This document shows, one piece after another, positions 7,035-15,145 of a DNA stretch of 23,611 bases. The notes beneath the pieces are model-generated. The model was not told the origin of the DNA. It saw only the letters and a program-made list of their open reading frames with translations, and made no database searches. Source of the DNA: Bacteroidales bacterium (GTDB taxonomy: Bacteria; Bacteroidota; Bacteroidia; Bacteroidales; JAADJA01); assembly GCA_021107975.1 (NCBI GenBank), contig JAIORT010000550.1:1-23611 (forward strand), read 5' to 3'. The translations under genes were made by a program, and so were the position numbers. How positions within the stretch are numbered: the stretch's first letter is position 1; every line of letters starts with the position of its first letter.

Positions 7035-8371
7035 GTAATGCACTTGCCATTGCATCTGTAACGCATGTCCTTAAGGATTTGCTCAACAATGGTCTTATTG
7101 ATCATGATGTTACCGGAGCAACTGGTGGGAATGTTAATGTAACAGCACTTCCACCTGATCGTATTGATATAACAGAAACAGGTCAAAGCCAGCTAAATCT
7201 TTTTATGTACAGAGCAACACCTAATCTCGGATGGAGCAATGTAGGTTTTCCATCTCTCAATAGTCAAGGTGAACGAATAGCAAATCCCCCCCTTCCGATT
7301 GATCTGCATTACCTCCTGACAGCTTACGGTGTAAATGAATTGCACTCTGAGATTTTGTTGGGATATGGAATGCAACTGTTGCATGAAACGCCGGCTTTAG
7401 GACGTGATGCAATCCGCACATCGCTTGCACCCCCGTCATCTGTCTCTGGCGTTGGACTTCCACCCGAACTCCAGGCCCTCTCCACTTCTGAACTAGCAGA
7501 ACAAGTGGAACAAATAAAAATAGTCCCGGAAATTTTGAGTACGGAAGAAATATCCAAGCTGTGGGCAGCATTTGGGGCTAAGTATCGGCCTACGGCAGCA
7601 TATCTTGTATCCGTAGTATTAATTGAGAGTAAAAAATCAACAAAGTCAGCATTACCCGTGAAAGAAAGAATGATTTATGTCTTGCCTTTTAGGAAACCTG
7701 AAATTGAAAATATCTTTTCACAAAAAGACTCAAGTTCACCTATTGTTGAAAATCAGAAGATACTTTCAGAATATAATATTGTTCTTAAAGGCAAGCAACT
7801 TCAGGGCGAATTTGTTGAAATCAATATAAGTGGCTATTTTGTTTCACCTAATATCAATGATATTGATGACAAACAGATTATTGTTCAGCTTCCTTCTTCA
7901 TTACCGGCAGGTATTCAGGGTGCACAAGTAATTCATCAGAATTATATGGGGTCACCACCTGAACCGCATCGCGGGGTTGAATCGAATGTAGCAGCTTTTG
8001 TACTCAGTCCGTTTATTGAAACAAAAATTGTAACAAATGTACAAGGTACAGGCGATGATCTCCGATCAGCCGACATTAAACTGACAGTTAAACCAGCAAT
8101 CGGGGAAACACAGCGTGTGATTTTGCTGATGAATGAAATCAAACCGGATATTGTAAGTCCTCCTGATACTTCTCCGCCATTATCTTATAGTTTTCAAGCA
8201 CCATCAATGGCTCTGCTGAGCCCACCTGCCCCAACAGAAAACATCACCATTCATATTAGCGGAGTAAAAGCGGGTACATATTTAATACGTATCCAGGTAG
8301 ATGGCGCAGAAAGTCCATTGGAAACAGATGCTTCAGGCAAATATGATGAACCACAGGTAACGATACCATGA
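7031..8371 (+). CDS. DUF4255 protein, tube terminator/cap (Afp16/Pvc16-like)
   Basis: Residues 1 to ~190 match the DUF4255 (Pvc16 N-terminal) family: SNALAIASVTHVLKDLL at the start, LNLFMYRATPNLGWSN, PPLPIDLHYLLTAYG and the LGYGMQLLHETPAL strand-helix. In Afp this protein ends the growing tube and sheath at the top. The rest, to residue 446, is beta-rich with two repeats of a Thr/Pro-rich Ig-like pattern (around 235-310 and 330-446), longer than the basic family, and might form surface decorations at the particle apex. GGAGG at 7020-7024 lies six bases before ATG, and the start overlaps the preceding stop. Its end overlaps the ATPase start by four bases. Confidence 0.88.
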   Translation: MSNALAIASVTHVLKDLLNNGLIDHDVTGATGGNVNVTALPPDRIDITETGQSQLNLFMYRATPNLGWSNVGFPSLNSQGERIANPPLPIDLHYLLTAYGVNELHSEILLGYGMQLLHETPALGRDAIRTSLAPPSSVSGVGLPPELQALSTSELAEQVEQIKIVPEILSTEEISKLWAAFGAKYRPTAAYLVSVVLIESKKSTKSALPVKERMIYVLPFRKPEIENIFSQKDSSSPIVENQKILSEYNIVLKGKQLQGEFVEINISGYFVSPNINDIDDKQIIVQLPSSLPAGIQGAQVIHQNYMGSPPEPHRGVESNVAAFVLSPFIETKIVTNVQGTGDDLRSADIKLTVKPAIGETQRVILLMNEIKPDIVSPPDTSPPLSYSFQAPSMALLSPPAPTENITIHISGVKAGTYLIRIQVDGAESPLETDASGKYDEPQVTIP

Positions 8372-10386
8372 GCACCAAAATGATTAAAAACTGGCAGGAA
8401 GCAAACCAGCGCTACCTGATGGCAGCAGTGAGAGTTGTGCAGGAAGAATTGACATTACAAAGAGCATCCTTAGATAATCATAGTGAAAAGGACAAATCAA
8501 AACAGTTGGAATCTTCTACTGCAAAAAAAGAGTTGAAACAGGCTGCTAAAAACTTACCCGCTCAAGCAGCATTGGATACACTAACGACTATCTTCGGTCT
8601 GTCATCTTTTGAACGCAAGGTACTGCTGATGTGCGCCGGTATGGAACTGGATTCGAACTTTGCTACACCAGTGTGCTCGACCCAGGGTGATTCCATTGGC
8701 TTTCTTCCATCGTTCAGCCTGGCAATTGCAGCATTTCAGGATGCCCATTGGAACGCTCTTTCACCGAATGCACCCCTAAGATATTGGCGCCTCATAGAAG
8801 TAAATACAAATCAGATTATAACAAAAAGTCCTTTACGAATAGACGAACGGGTGCTGCACTATCTTACAGGTATTCAGCACTTAGATGAACGACTTGTTGG
8901 AGTTGTTGAACCATTTTTTGATAAAAGTGAACTTGTGCCGTCACATAAGGAACTGGTAAACTGCATTGTACAAGAATACTCATCTATATCTGGTAATTCA
9001 ATCATTCCGGTTATCCGGTTAAGTGGCAGCGAGGTAATAGAAAAATCATCTTTAGCAGTAAATGTATGTACTCAGCTAAAACTTAATCTTTATACCTTGT
9101 CAGGCGATGCTATTCCTAATAGTATAAAAGAGATTACTGAATTACTCCGGTTATGGAACCGTGAGAGTGCGCTTGGGGCGTGTGCCCTTTTTCTTGATTG
9201 CGACAAAATAGATACAACAGATTTATCCCGCTTACAATCGATTACCAGCTTTTGTGAAAAGATACGAGGCGTAATTTTCATCAGCAGCCGTCAATGGAAT
9301 CCCCAATTAAGACGCCCCAGGATTATTTTTGATGTACATAAACCAACTACAACAGAGCAGCTTATGCTTTGGAATAAATCCTTAAATGAACAGACTGTTA
9401 ATCTGGATGGTCAGTTGGAAAAGTTAGTGTCGCAATTCAATCTCAGCGTACATACTATTCGTCAGGCAAGTGCAGAGGCTCTTGAACGGTATTCAAAGAA
9501 TGAAAATAAAGAGGAAGAGTCTTCAGAGAAGCTCGAAGATATGCTGTGGAGTACTTGTTGTGCACATACCCGTCCCCGATTGGATGACCTGGCACAGCGT
9601 ATCCCTTCATTAGCAACCTGGGATGATTTAATTTTACCCGAATTGCAAAGAACGACCTTACGTGAAATAGCAAAGCATGTCAGGCAACAGAGCAAGGTAT
9701 ATGGGGAATGGGGATTTGCTGCTAAAAGTTCGCGAGGTCTTGGAATAAGTGCACTTTTTACCGGTGAAAGCGGTACGGGTAAAACCATGGCATCCGAGGT
9801 GATAGCAAATGAACTGCATTTGGATCTCTATCGAATCGATCTGAGTCAGGTTGTGAATAAATATATCGGTGAGACAGAGAAAAACCTGAAGCGTATTTTT
9901 GATGCCGCAGAAGAAGGTGGCGCCATCCTTCTGTTCGATGAAGCTGATGCATTGTTTGGAAAGCGGAGCGAAGTGAAGGACAGCCATGACCGTTATGCCA
10001 ATATTGAAGTGAGTTACCTTCTGCAGCGCATGGAAGATTATCGTGGATTGGCTATCCTAACGACAAATATGAAAAGTGCGTTGGATAAGGCTTTTCTACG
10101 TCGAATCCGATTTATCGTTCAGTTCCCATTTCCCGATGCAATACATAGAGCAGAGATGTGGCGCCGGATATTTCCGGAAAACACCCCAACTGAGAATCTT
10201 GAGGTGAAAAAACTAGCACGACTAAACATAACAGGCGGAAATATACGCAATATTGCATTGAATGCAGCATTTATTGCTGCGGATAAAGAAGAATCAGTTC
10301 GTATGTCACATATTTCACTCGCTGCCAGAAGCGAATATGCCAAATTGGAAAAACCAATGAGTACAATTGAGACCGGGTCGTGGTAA
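8368..10386 (+). CDS. AAA+ ATPase of the eCIS (Afp15/Pvc15-like)
   Basis: The 672-residue cytoplasmic ATPase is a diagnostic eCIS component, thought to act in assembly or cargo loading. The C-terminal AAA+ module is complete: Walker A GESGTGKT at 466-473, Walker B AILLFDEAD at 519-527, sensor-1 Asn567 in TTN and arginines 578-579 in FLRRIR as the finger. A preceding degenerate module is visible: LSGSE at 218-222 replaces the P-loop and FLDCD at 275-279 a Walker B, so only the second module should hydrolyse ATP. The first ~200 residues are helical. Unlike T6SS ClpV it lacks ClpB-type organisation. It is coupled to DUF4255 upstream and, by TAATG, to the small gene downstream. Confidence 0.93.
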   Translation: MSTKMIKNWQEANQRYLMAAVRVVQEELTLQRASLDNHSEKDKSKQLESSTAKKELKQAAKNLPAQAALDTLTTIFGLSSFERKVLLMCAGMELDSNFATPVCSTQGDSIGFLPSFSLAIAAFQDAHWNALSPNAPLRYWRLIEVNTNQIITKSPLRIDERVLHYLTGIQHLDERLVGVVEPFFDKSELVPSHKELVNCIVQEYSSISGNSIIPVIRLSGSEVIEKSSLAVNVCTQLKLNLYTLSGDAIPNSIKEITELLRLWNRESALGACALFLDCDKIDTTDLSRLQSITSFCEKIRGVIFISSRQWNPQLRRPRIIFDVHKPTTTEQLMLWNKSLNEQTVNLDGQLEKLVSQFNLSVHTIRQASAEALERYSKNENKEEESSEKLEDMLWSTCCAHTRPRLDDLAQRIPSLATWDDLILPELQRTTLREIAKHVRQQSKVYGEWGFAAKSSRGLGISALFTGESGTGKTMASEVIANELHLDLYRIDLSQVVNKYIGETEKNLKRIFDAAEEGGAILLFDEADALFGKRSEVKDSHDRYANIEVSYLLQRMEDYRGLAILTTNMKSALDKAFLRRIRFIVQFPFPDAIHRAEMWRRIFPENTPTENLEVKKLARLNITGGNIRNIALNAAFIAADKEESVRMSHISLAARSEYAKLEKPMSTIETGSW

Positions 10387-10643
10387 TGAGACAGGATATT
10401 GAAATATATATTGAAGAATTAAAGCTTCACGGATTTTCACATGTTGACCGTTATCGTTTTGGTCAGGCATTGCAGCTTGAATTAACCCGCCTGATTTCTG
10501 AACAAGGCTTGTCGCAATCCCTTTCACGTGGTGGGGATTTTGCACGAGTTGACGGCGGTACATTTAACATAGCTCCGAATTCCAAAGCAGAGGTAATTGG
10601 CAACCAAGTAGCACAATCAGTTTACAAAGGTTTTATAAAATGA
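10386..10643 (+). CDS. small conserved eCIS-locus protein (85 aa)
   Basis: ATG at 10386 overlaps the ATPase stop (TAATG), a classic re-initiation arrangement, and is preferred to the GTG at 10380. The product starts with a helix (RQDIEIYIEELKLHGF), continues through YRFGQALQLELTRLISEQGL and ends in a short strand region with a Ser/Arg-rich LSRGGDFARVDGGTF turn. Small proteins of this type follow the AAA+ gene in many eCIS loci but have no assigned role; an ATPase adaptor is the natural guess. Its stop overlaps the DUF4157 start (ATGA). Confidence 0.75.
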   Translation: MRQDIEIYIEELKLHGFSHVDRYRFGQALQLELTRLISEQGLSQSLSRGGDFARVDGGTFNIAPNSKAEVIGNQVAQSVYKGFIK

Positions 10644-12052
10644 ATAATAGAACACTAACAAAACCGAAGAATAAAAATTTAACAACATTTTCACGGGTAT
10701 TCGATAAGAATTTGTCTGACCGGACCTTTACGCCGGAACCTGCCGATGAAAGCCGTGATGTGTCAAACTCCCAGTTCGGACACAACTTTGCTGATGTTCA
10801 GGTTGAGAATCAATCTTTTAAGGATTCTTGTCCCCTTTCCCTGTCCAGTCCAAGTCATTGTCCCTTTGGCGGCACCTGCCACACCTGTCCACTAAGAATA
10901 CAAACAAAACTCAAAATTGGTCAACCTAATAATAAATACGAGCAGGAAGCAGACCGAGTGGCGCAACAGGTGATGAGAATGCCAGAGCCAAATGTTCAGC
11001 GACAAGGGTGCTTAACCTGTAACGATATAGATGAAGAAGAACAAATGCAAACAAAGCCTATTGCTGAACGGATTACTCCATTAGTTCAGAGGCAGGTTGA
11101 GGAAGAGGAGGAAGAGGAAGAAATCCTCCAGGCTAAAGAGGCTCCCTGCCAAACTCCTGAAGTTAACAGGGATGTGCAAATGAATATAAACAACTTGATA
11201 GGTTCAGGTAAGCATCTGCCTGAGTCTGAACTCTCCTTTTTTGAGCCGCGCTTTGGATATGATTTCAGTCAGGTGCGAGTACATAGCGGCGCTCAAGCTG
11301 CACTATTGACGCGTGCTGTGAATGCCAGGGCTTTTACAGTGGGTCGAGATGTAGTTTTTGGGGCGGGTCAGTATGCACCGGAGACAAATAATGGTCAACG
11401 ATTACTGGCACATGAGTTGACACATGTGGTGCAGCAAAGCAGAATCAGTTCCGTTTCGAGTGCACGTGGTTCTGGATTGCCTGCAAACGACTTTGTACAA
11501 CTTAAGCCTACGCCGAGACCTACCAGTGAGAATGTTTGGGGATTACTGATTACTCGAAGAATGTGTAGTTGCCGCACCCGTGTGAACAACGGTATTTCTT
11601 GGGCGAATACAGCAGCTGCTACCTATGCTGCCTGCGACATTCCTGCGAATCCGACAGGTGTCGATGTCGAGGCATGCTTCGATGCCGCCCATCCTGGATC
11701 AACTGCGGTGGCAACAACCTCTCCCAGCGGGACGATGACACTACCCTCTCCTTCTGCAGATCCATGCGAACGCATAGACAATAAAGCGACTTTTGTTCAC
11801 GAGACAATGCACTCGCGACATGCAAACGCTATCGCACAGGCGCAGGGCACAGCATTCTTCAGTGAATGGAGAAGGCTCGCCGGTGATCCGAACCGGCTCG
11901 ATACGTTGCGTGCCACATTCCCAACACAGGTAGCAGCATTCGAAGCACAGTGGAGTGATGGACACGACTGGGCACAAGATGAGGTTAACTCGTACAAATG
12001 GGAACGTCGATTCTTGGTTGATGCACGCGCTGCGCTGAATCGCATTTGCTGA
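10640..12052 (+). CDS. DUF4157 (eCIS-core) protein with a second, C-terminal HExxH metallopeptidase-like domain
   Basis: Domain order in 470 residues: a leader shared with the second DUF4157 protein (1-60); a four-cysteine motif C64, C74, C80, C83; the KLKIGQP-KYEQEADRVA helix (91-108); a glutamate run (154-161); DUF4157 at about 182-267 ending in LLAHELTHVVQQ with His258 and His262; then a domain (298-470) with HETMH (387-391), candidate third ligand Glu448 in DEVNSYKWE, and six cysteines (309, 311, 332, 346, 376, 470). DUF4157 is an eCIS-locus marker often fused to toxin domains. A zinc-protease effector delivered by the particle is the favoured reading (inference). G+C rises to 163/300 in 11581-11880 against 122/300 in 10621-10920, suggesting an acquired C-terminal module. 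Confidence 0.85.
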   Translation: MNNRTLTKPKNKNLTTFSRVFDKNLSDRTFTPEPADESRDVSNSQFGHNFADVQVENQSFKDSCPLSLSSPSHCPFGGTCHTCPLRIQTKLKIGQPNNKYEQEADRVAQQVMRMPEPNVQRQGCLTCNDIDEEEQMQTKPIAERITPLVQRQVEEEEEEEEILQAKEAPCQTPEVNRDVQMNINNLIGSGKHLPESELSFFEPRFGYDFSQVRVHSGAQAALLTRAVNARAFTVGRDVVFGAGQYAPETNNGQRLLAHELTHVVQQSRISSVSSARGSGLPANDFVQLKPTPRPTSENVWGLLITRRMCSCRTRVNNGISWANTAAATYAACDIPANPTGVDVEACFDAAHPGSTAVATTSPSGTMTLPSPSADPCERIDNKATFVHETMHSRHANAIAQAQGTAFFSEWRRLAGDPNRLDTLRATFPTQVAAFEAQWSDGHDWAQDEVNSYKWERRFLVDARAALNRIC

Positions 12053-12447
12053 ATGCTGAGCCAGTGGATTTCAATACTACTATACTTGTTGCTCTGCTAC
12101 CGATGACTTTTGCTTACACGGAGCATCAGTTCGATATCACGGAGTTGGCGCAAAAAGAGATTGTTATGGTAAAAGAAAGTAATAACGAGGTTGAGGAAAC
12201 CGTCTTGCAAGGCACAGTAATCGGGATACGACCTGCACAAGGGCAACATCTTCACCAAAAGTGGTGTGTCACCTTACAGGTCGATTCTATTGTAGTAGGT
12301 TATTACACTGAACAAACATTCTCATTCAGTGTCCATAGTCCTACGAAGTCTGGTATTGTTATCGGAGGTCAGTACATGATTCATACCGTACAAATCCAAA
12401 ACGGCGAGTATCAGATCAAAGGAATCGAACCATGGAAGAATCAATAG
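12046..12447 (+). CDS. small protein of unknown function overlapping the first DUF4157 gene
   Basis: The open frame can begin at TTG 12046 (133 aa), ATG 12103 (114 aa) or ATG 12166 (94 aa); the last has a weak AAGAGA upstream and is the most economical. The conserved-looking part, GTVIGIRPAQGQ, then WCVTLQVDSIVVGYY, FSFSVHSPTKSG and GGQYMIHTVQ, is a series of beta strands of an OB-like barrel. I believe similar small secreted or periplasmic proteins occur elsewhere as hypotheticals, but no function is known to me. Its overlap with the effector-like C-terminal module, and sharing that module's richer G+C, suggest they moved together. It could be an immunity protein or cargo partner (inference). 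Confidence 0.6.
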   Translation: MLNAEPVDFNTTILVALLPMTFAYTEHQFDITELAQKEIVMVKESNNEVEETVLQGTVIGIRPAQGQHLHQKWCVTLQVDSIVVGYYTEQTFSFSVHSPTKSGIVIGGQYMIHTVQIQNGEYQIKGIEPWKNQ

Positions 12448-12640
12448 AATAGGAAAAGGGGGCAGTCTTTGACATTTGACATTAGCAGAGGTAAGTGGTT
12501 TAAAAATTTTTTTACTTACAAAAATTAATGTCTTGAAACTTCAATAATTAAAGCTGTAATTACATGCTATTGTATATAATTTATAATCTTTACTGACTTT
12601 GCATCTTTGCAAGAAAAAAAGTTTTGCTTAAGGATCAAAA
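12448..12640. other. AT-rich intergenic region splitting the eCIS operon
   Basis: This 193-base gap is one of two breaks in an otherwise tightly packed operon. It holds TTTGACATTTGACATT (a doubled TTTGACAT), a TAATTA/TAATTA 6-bp hairpin around 12548-12565, and a Bacteroidota-like promoter listed separately. No small gene is seen. AAGGA at 12630-12634 is the ribosome-binding site of the second DUF4157 gene. Confidence 0.5.
12569..12602 (+). promoter_or_regulatory. candidate Bacteroidota-type promoter for the second DUF4157 gene
   Basis: ATTG at 12569-12572 and TGACTTTGC at 12594-12602, 21 bases apart, approximate the TTTG / TAnnTTTG elements of Bacteroidota housekeeping promoters, each with one mismatch. 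CATCTTTGCA at 12602-12611 is a second near-match to the -7 element. The start codon at 12641 leaves a short leader. A separate start here would let the second DUF4157 gene and the baseplate block be expressed apart from the upstream genes. Confidence 0.35.
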
Positions 12641-13981
12641 ATGAGAAGTCGAACATTAGGTAAAATAAAGCATAAGAATTCAACAACCTTTTCACTAGTA
12701 TTCGGTAAAAAGTTCGGAGGTCGGACTATTACTTCAGAATCTGTCAATAGCGGCCATGATGCATCAAACTCTATCTTCAACCACAATTTCGACGACATTC
12801 GGATGGAGAGTCCATTATTTAAAACATTCAGACCCCATTCCCTATCTGATTCGAGTCATTACTCCCATAGCGGTGCTTACCAAATATGCCCGCCCCGTGT
12901 GCAGGCCAAGTTAAAAATCGGACAACCGGGAGACAAATACGAGTTGGAGGCAGATCAGGTTGCGTCATACGTTGTCAATGAAACATCACATGTGCCTAAA
13001 CTTATTTCAAGGGAAAGATCAGCACTTTCAATTCAACGGCAGGAGAAAAAAAAAGGAACAAAAGACGAGGAAAAATATAAGGAAGCAGCAAAAAAAACAG
13101 GAGAAGCTTTTCTTGAGACTCCAATCGGCAAACGCATCACAGACAAGGCAAAAGAACTGGGAGATGACTTCGTCTCTACACTGCCCGGCAAAATAGTTGC
13201 CGGTACTGTAGCGGCAGGGGTCGTAGGCACCATAGTTGCTAAGAACGCGGAATTGCCGATACAGCCGCCTGCTATCCCGCTGGATAAAGTCACTCCGGGT
13301 CTCTCAATGAAAATTACATACAAAGGGCCAGTGCGAAACCCAACTGATGCATCTATTGCCTTTACCTACAAATTTGGTGGAGGGAAAAAAGGTGGTAAAA
13401 AGCCGACCAAAACCAAAAGCGAGCAATTCCGTGAAGAAACCGCACGTATGGCCTATGAGCAATATAAATTCCGGGAATCTATAAAAACACCGGAAAAGAA
13501 AGCTGAAGATGAAGCATTCATGCAGTGGCATATAGCGAAGCAAATGCAGGACCCAACCAGTTCTCTTTACATCCCTGGTATAGTGCCCAATAAGGAAGCA
13601 TCCAAGCTCGAGGAGAAAAAAAAGGAAGAAAAAACACCATTACAACGCAAAGAAACAAATTCGTGCGAGAGTACGACAGACACACCTTCCATCGTCCACA
13701 ATGTGCTGCGCTCCACCGGGCAGTCGTTGGATCCTATGACACGCAACTTTATGGAGATCCGCTTTGGCCATGATTTCAGTAAAGTGAGGCTTTATACCGA
13801 CACAAATGCAGCGAAGTCGGCACGATCAATAAATGCTTATGCATATACCGTAGGTAAAAATATTGTTTTTGCCTCAAACAGATTCAAAACTGATACTAAA
13901 AGTGGAAGACGTTTATTAGCCCATGAACTAACTCACGTTATCCAACAAGACAATAGTAATGCAGTACAGAAAGGATTTTAA
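12641..13981 (+). CDS. second DUF4157 (eCIS-core) protein, DUF4157 at the C-terminus
   Basis: The 446-residue product aligns without gaps to the first 110 residues of the preceding DUF4157 protein (57 identities by eye), including KLKIGQP-KYELEADQVA. Of the four cysteines only C83 remains; R64, Y74 and Y80 replace the rest. Next come a Lys/Glu-rich stretch (134-152), a small hydrophobic glycine/alanine segment (184-200) followed by IPLDKVTPGLSMKITYKGPV, which I have seen in other eCIS-core proteins, and a basic region (247-345). DUF4157 lies at about 350-437 with LLAHELTH (His428, His432). It stops 9 residues after that domain, so no toxin domain follows; any effector part would be the middle. 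AAGGA at 12630-12634 sets the start. Confidence 0.83.
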   Translation: MRSRTLGKIKHKNSTTFSLVFGKKFGGRTITSESVNSGHDASNSIFNHNFDDIRMESPLFKTFRPHSLSDSSHYSHSGAYQICPPRVQAKLKIGQPGDKYELEADQVASYVVNETSHVPKLISRERSALSIQRQEKKKGTKDEEKYKEAAKKTGEAFLETPIGKRITDKAKELGDDFVSTLPGKIVAGTVAAGVVGTIVAKNAELPIQPPAIPLDKVTPGLSMKITYKGPVRNPTDASIAFTYKFGGGKKGGKKPTKTKSEQFREETARMAYEQYKFRESIKTPEKKAEDEAFMQWHIAKQMQDPTSSLYIPGIVPNKEASKLEEKKKEEKTPLQRKETNSCESTTDTPSIVHNVLRSTGQSLDPMTRNFMEIRFGHDFSKVRLYTDTNAAKSARSINAYAYTVGKNIVFASNRFKTDTKSGRRLLAHELTHVIQQDNSNAVQKGF

Positions 13982-13984
13982 CTT

Positions 13985-14635
13985 ATGACCGCCTTCCCCA
14001 AATCACCCCGCCTCCTAAAAGGCGGCATAGTGCTGATAAATCCTGAAACCTCAACAGTTGAGCGCATCATTTCATTGCAATACAACCCGGAAAGCCTCTC
14101 CCGTACATTACAGGTTCAAAGCATTAGTGGAGAAGGAGGTGACCGTTCTGAAGCTTTGCGGTTAACCGGCCCTCCGGTGGAGACACTCAAAGTGGATGCT
14201 GTAATTGATGCAACCGATCAACTTGAAGTTGCTGATTCAACCACTATACAGGTTGGTATTCAACCGCAACTGGCAGCGCTGGAGACCATTATTTATCCTA
14301 CAAGCGATCAGCTCATGTCGAATAACAGCCTTGCACAATCGGGCACTTTGGAGATTGCACCAATGGAAACGGCACTTACATTGTTTATATGGAGTAAGGA
14401 CCGTATTTTACCGGTCCGCCTGACAGAGTTTTCTATTACAGAAGAGGCATTTGATACAAACCTGAATCCTATTCGTGCAAAAGTAAGCCTGGGAATGCGC
14501 GTATTGAATGTGGACGATCTTGGGTTTGATCATAAAGGCGGTAGTTTGTACATGAGCTACCAACAAAATAAAGAGCGCCTGGCAGGTATGTTTTCAGGCG
14601 GCGCTTTAAGTAATCTTGGAATAGATAATATTTGA
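13985..14635 (+). CDS. CIS tube-family protein (N-terminal part of Afp7/Pvc7-like)
   Basis: The 216-residue product matches the contractile injection system tube protein family: FPKSPRLLKGGIVLINPET, then ISLQYNPESLSRTLQVQ near residues 28-45, GPPVETLKVDAVIDATDQLE, and FSITEEAFDTNLNPIRAKVSLGM near 147-170. It probably adapts the baseplate hub to the tube. In Afp7/Pvc7 the same domain is followed by a LysM domain in one polypeptide; here the LysM part is the next gene. It starts four bases after the DUF4157 stop and ends before a 150-base repeat-rich gap. Confidence 0.85.
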   Translation: MTAFPKSPRLLKGGIVLINPETSTVERIISLQYNPESLSRTLQVQSISGEGGDRSEALRLTGPPVETLKVDAVIDATDQLEVADSTTIQVGIQPQLAALETIIYPTSDQLMSNNSLAQSGTLEIAPMETALTLFIWSKDRILPVRLTEFSITEEAFDTNLNPIRAKVSLGMRVLNVDDLGFDHKGGSLYMSYQQNKERLAGMFSGGALSNLGIDNI

Positions 14636-14785
14636 AATTCTATTATGAATTTAATGGATTAATGATTGAATGATTAAATGAATGAATCAATCAATCAATT
14701 TGAAATAATAACTAACATTTCCACATTTAAGCATTTTTGCATTTAAGCATTTCAACTAAGAATGCCAGTATAACCTTATTTAGTA
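14636..14785. repeat. repeat-rich gap: AT hairpin plus 16-base-period direct repeat
   Basis: TGATTGAATGATT (14663-14675) pairs with AATCAATCAATCA (14685-14697) at 12 of 13 positions around a 9-base loop; the whole is built of ATGA/TCAA tetramers. Then CATTTAAGCATTT occurs twice, at 14724-14736 and 14740-14752, period 16. No T-run follows the stem, so it is more likely an mRNA stability or processing element, or an intergenic repeat, than a terminator. The following ATG at 14786 lacks a visible Shine-Dalgarno site. Confidence 0.5.
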
Positions 14786-15145
14786 ATGGACCCACTACAA
14801 AGTATTTTACAACAACAAGGACTTAGTGCCACTGCATTTCCTCTTACCAGCCGATATTATGGAATAGAAACTGTGACGATGGAAAAGGAAAATGGTGAGA
14901 CAATTATCTTTTTGAGCCGCCGTTTTGTACCTCAGTCTGATCGTTTTTCTTTGCTCCAGGAACATACGGTTACCCAGGGAGACAGATTGGATAATATCAC
15001 AAACCGGTATCTTGGTGATCCCGAACAATTCTGGCAGTTGTGTGATGCCAATAATGTGCTGCATCCTGAAGAATTGACCGAATCAATAGGATCTAAAATA
15101 CGTATTACATTACCTGAAGGAATACCCGGAAATAATAATGCTTAA
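14786..15145 (+). CDS. LysM-domain baseplate protein (gp53-like role)
   Basis: The 119-residue product has a LysM module at about residues 58-112: EHTVTQGDRLDNITNRYLGDPEQFWQLC (read as HTV-GD-L-I-YLGD-W pattern), an NNVLHPEEL loop and the strand SKIRITLP. The first half is a short unknown region. In contractile tails, LysM-bearing proteins such as T4 gp53 sit at the hub and bridge baseplate parts; the module here is probably for protein contact rather than peptidoglycan hydrolysis. It overlaps the hub gene by eight bases. With the CIS-tube gene upstream it appears to form a split Afp7/Pvc7. Confidence 0.82.
   Translation: MDPLQSILQQQGLSATAFPLTSRYYGIETVTMEKENGETIIFLSRRFVPQSDRFSLLQEHTVTQGDRLDNITNRYLGDPEQFWQLCDANNVLHPEELTESIGSKIRITLPEGIPGNNNA

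Noticed and set aside
9455..9987. Overlapping reverse-strand open frames of 72 to 109 codons opposite the ATPase
   Set aside because: They lie opposite conserved AAA+ motifs, have atypical composition and no start signals; they are shadows of the coding strand.
12053..12106. ATG at 12053 opening a 17-residue hydrophobic frame (MLSQWISILLYLLLCYR) that looks like a truncated signal peptide
   Set aside because: It stops after 17 codons in a different frame from the small gene. It might hint at a frameshift restoring a signal peptide for that gene, but there is no Shine-Dalgarno site and no proof.
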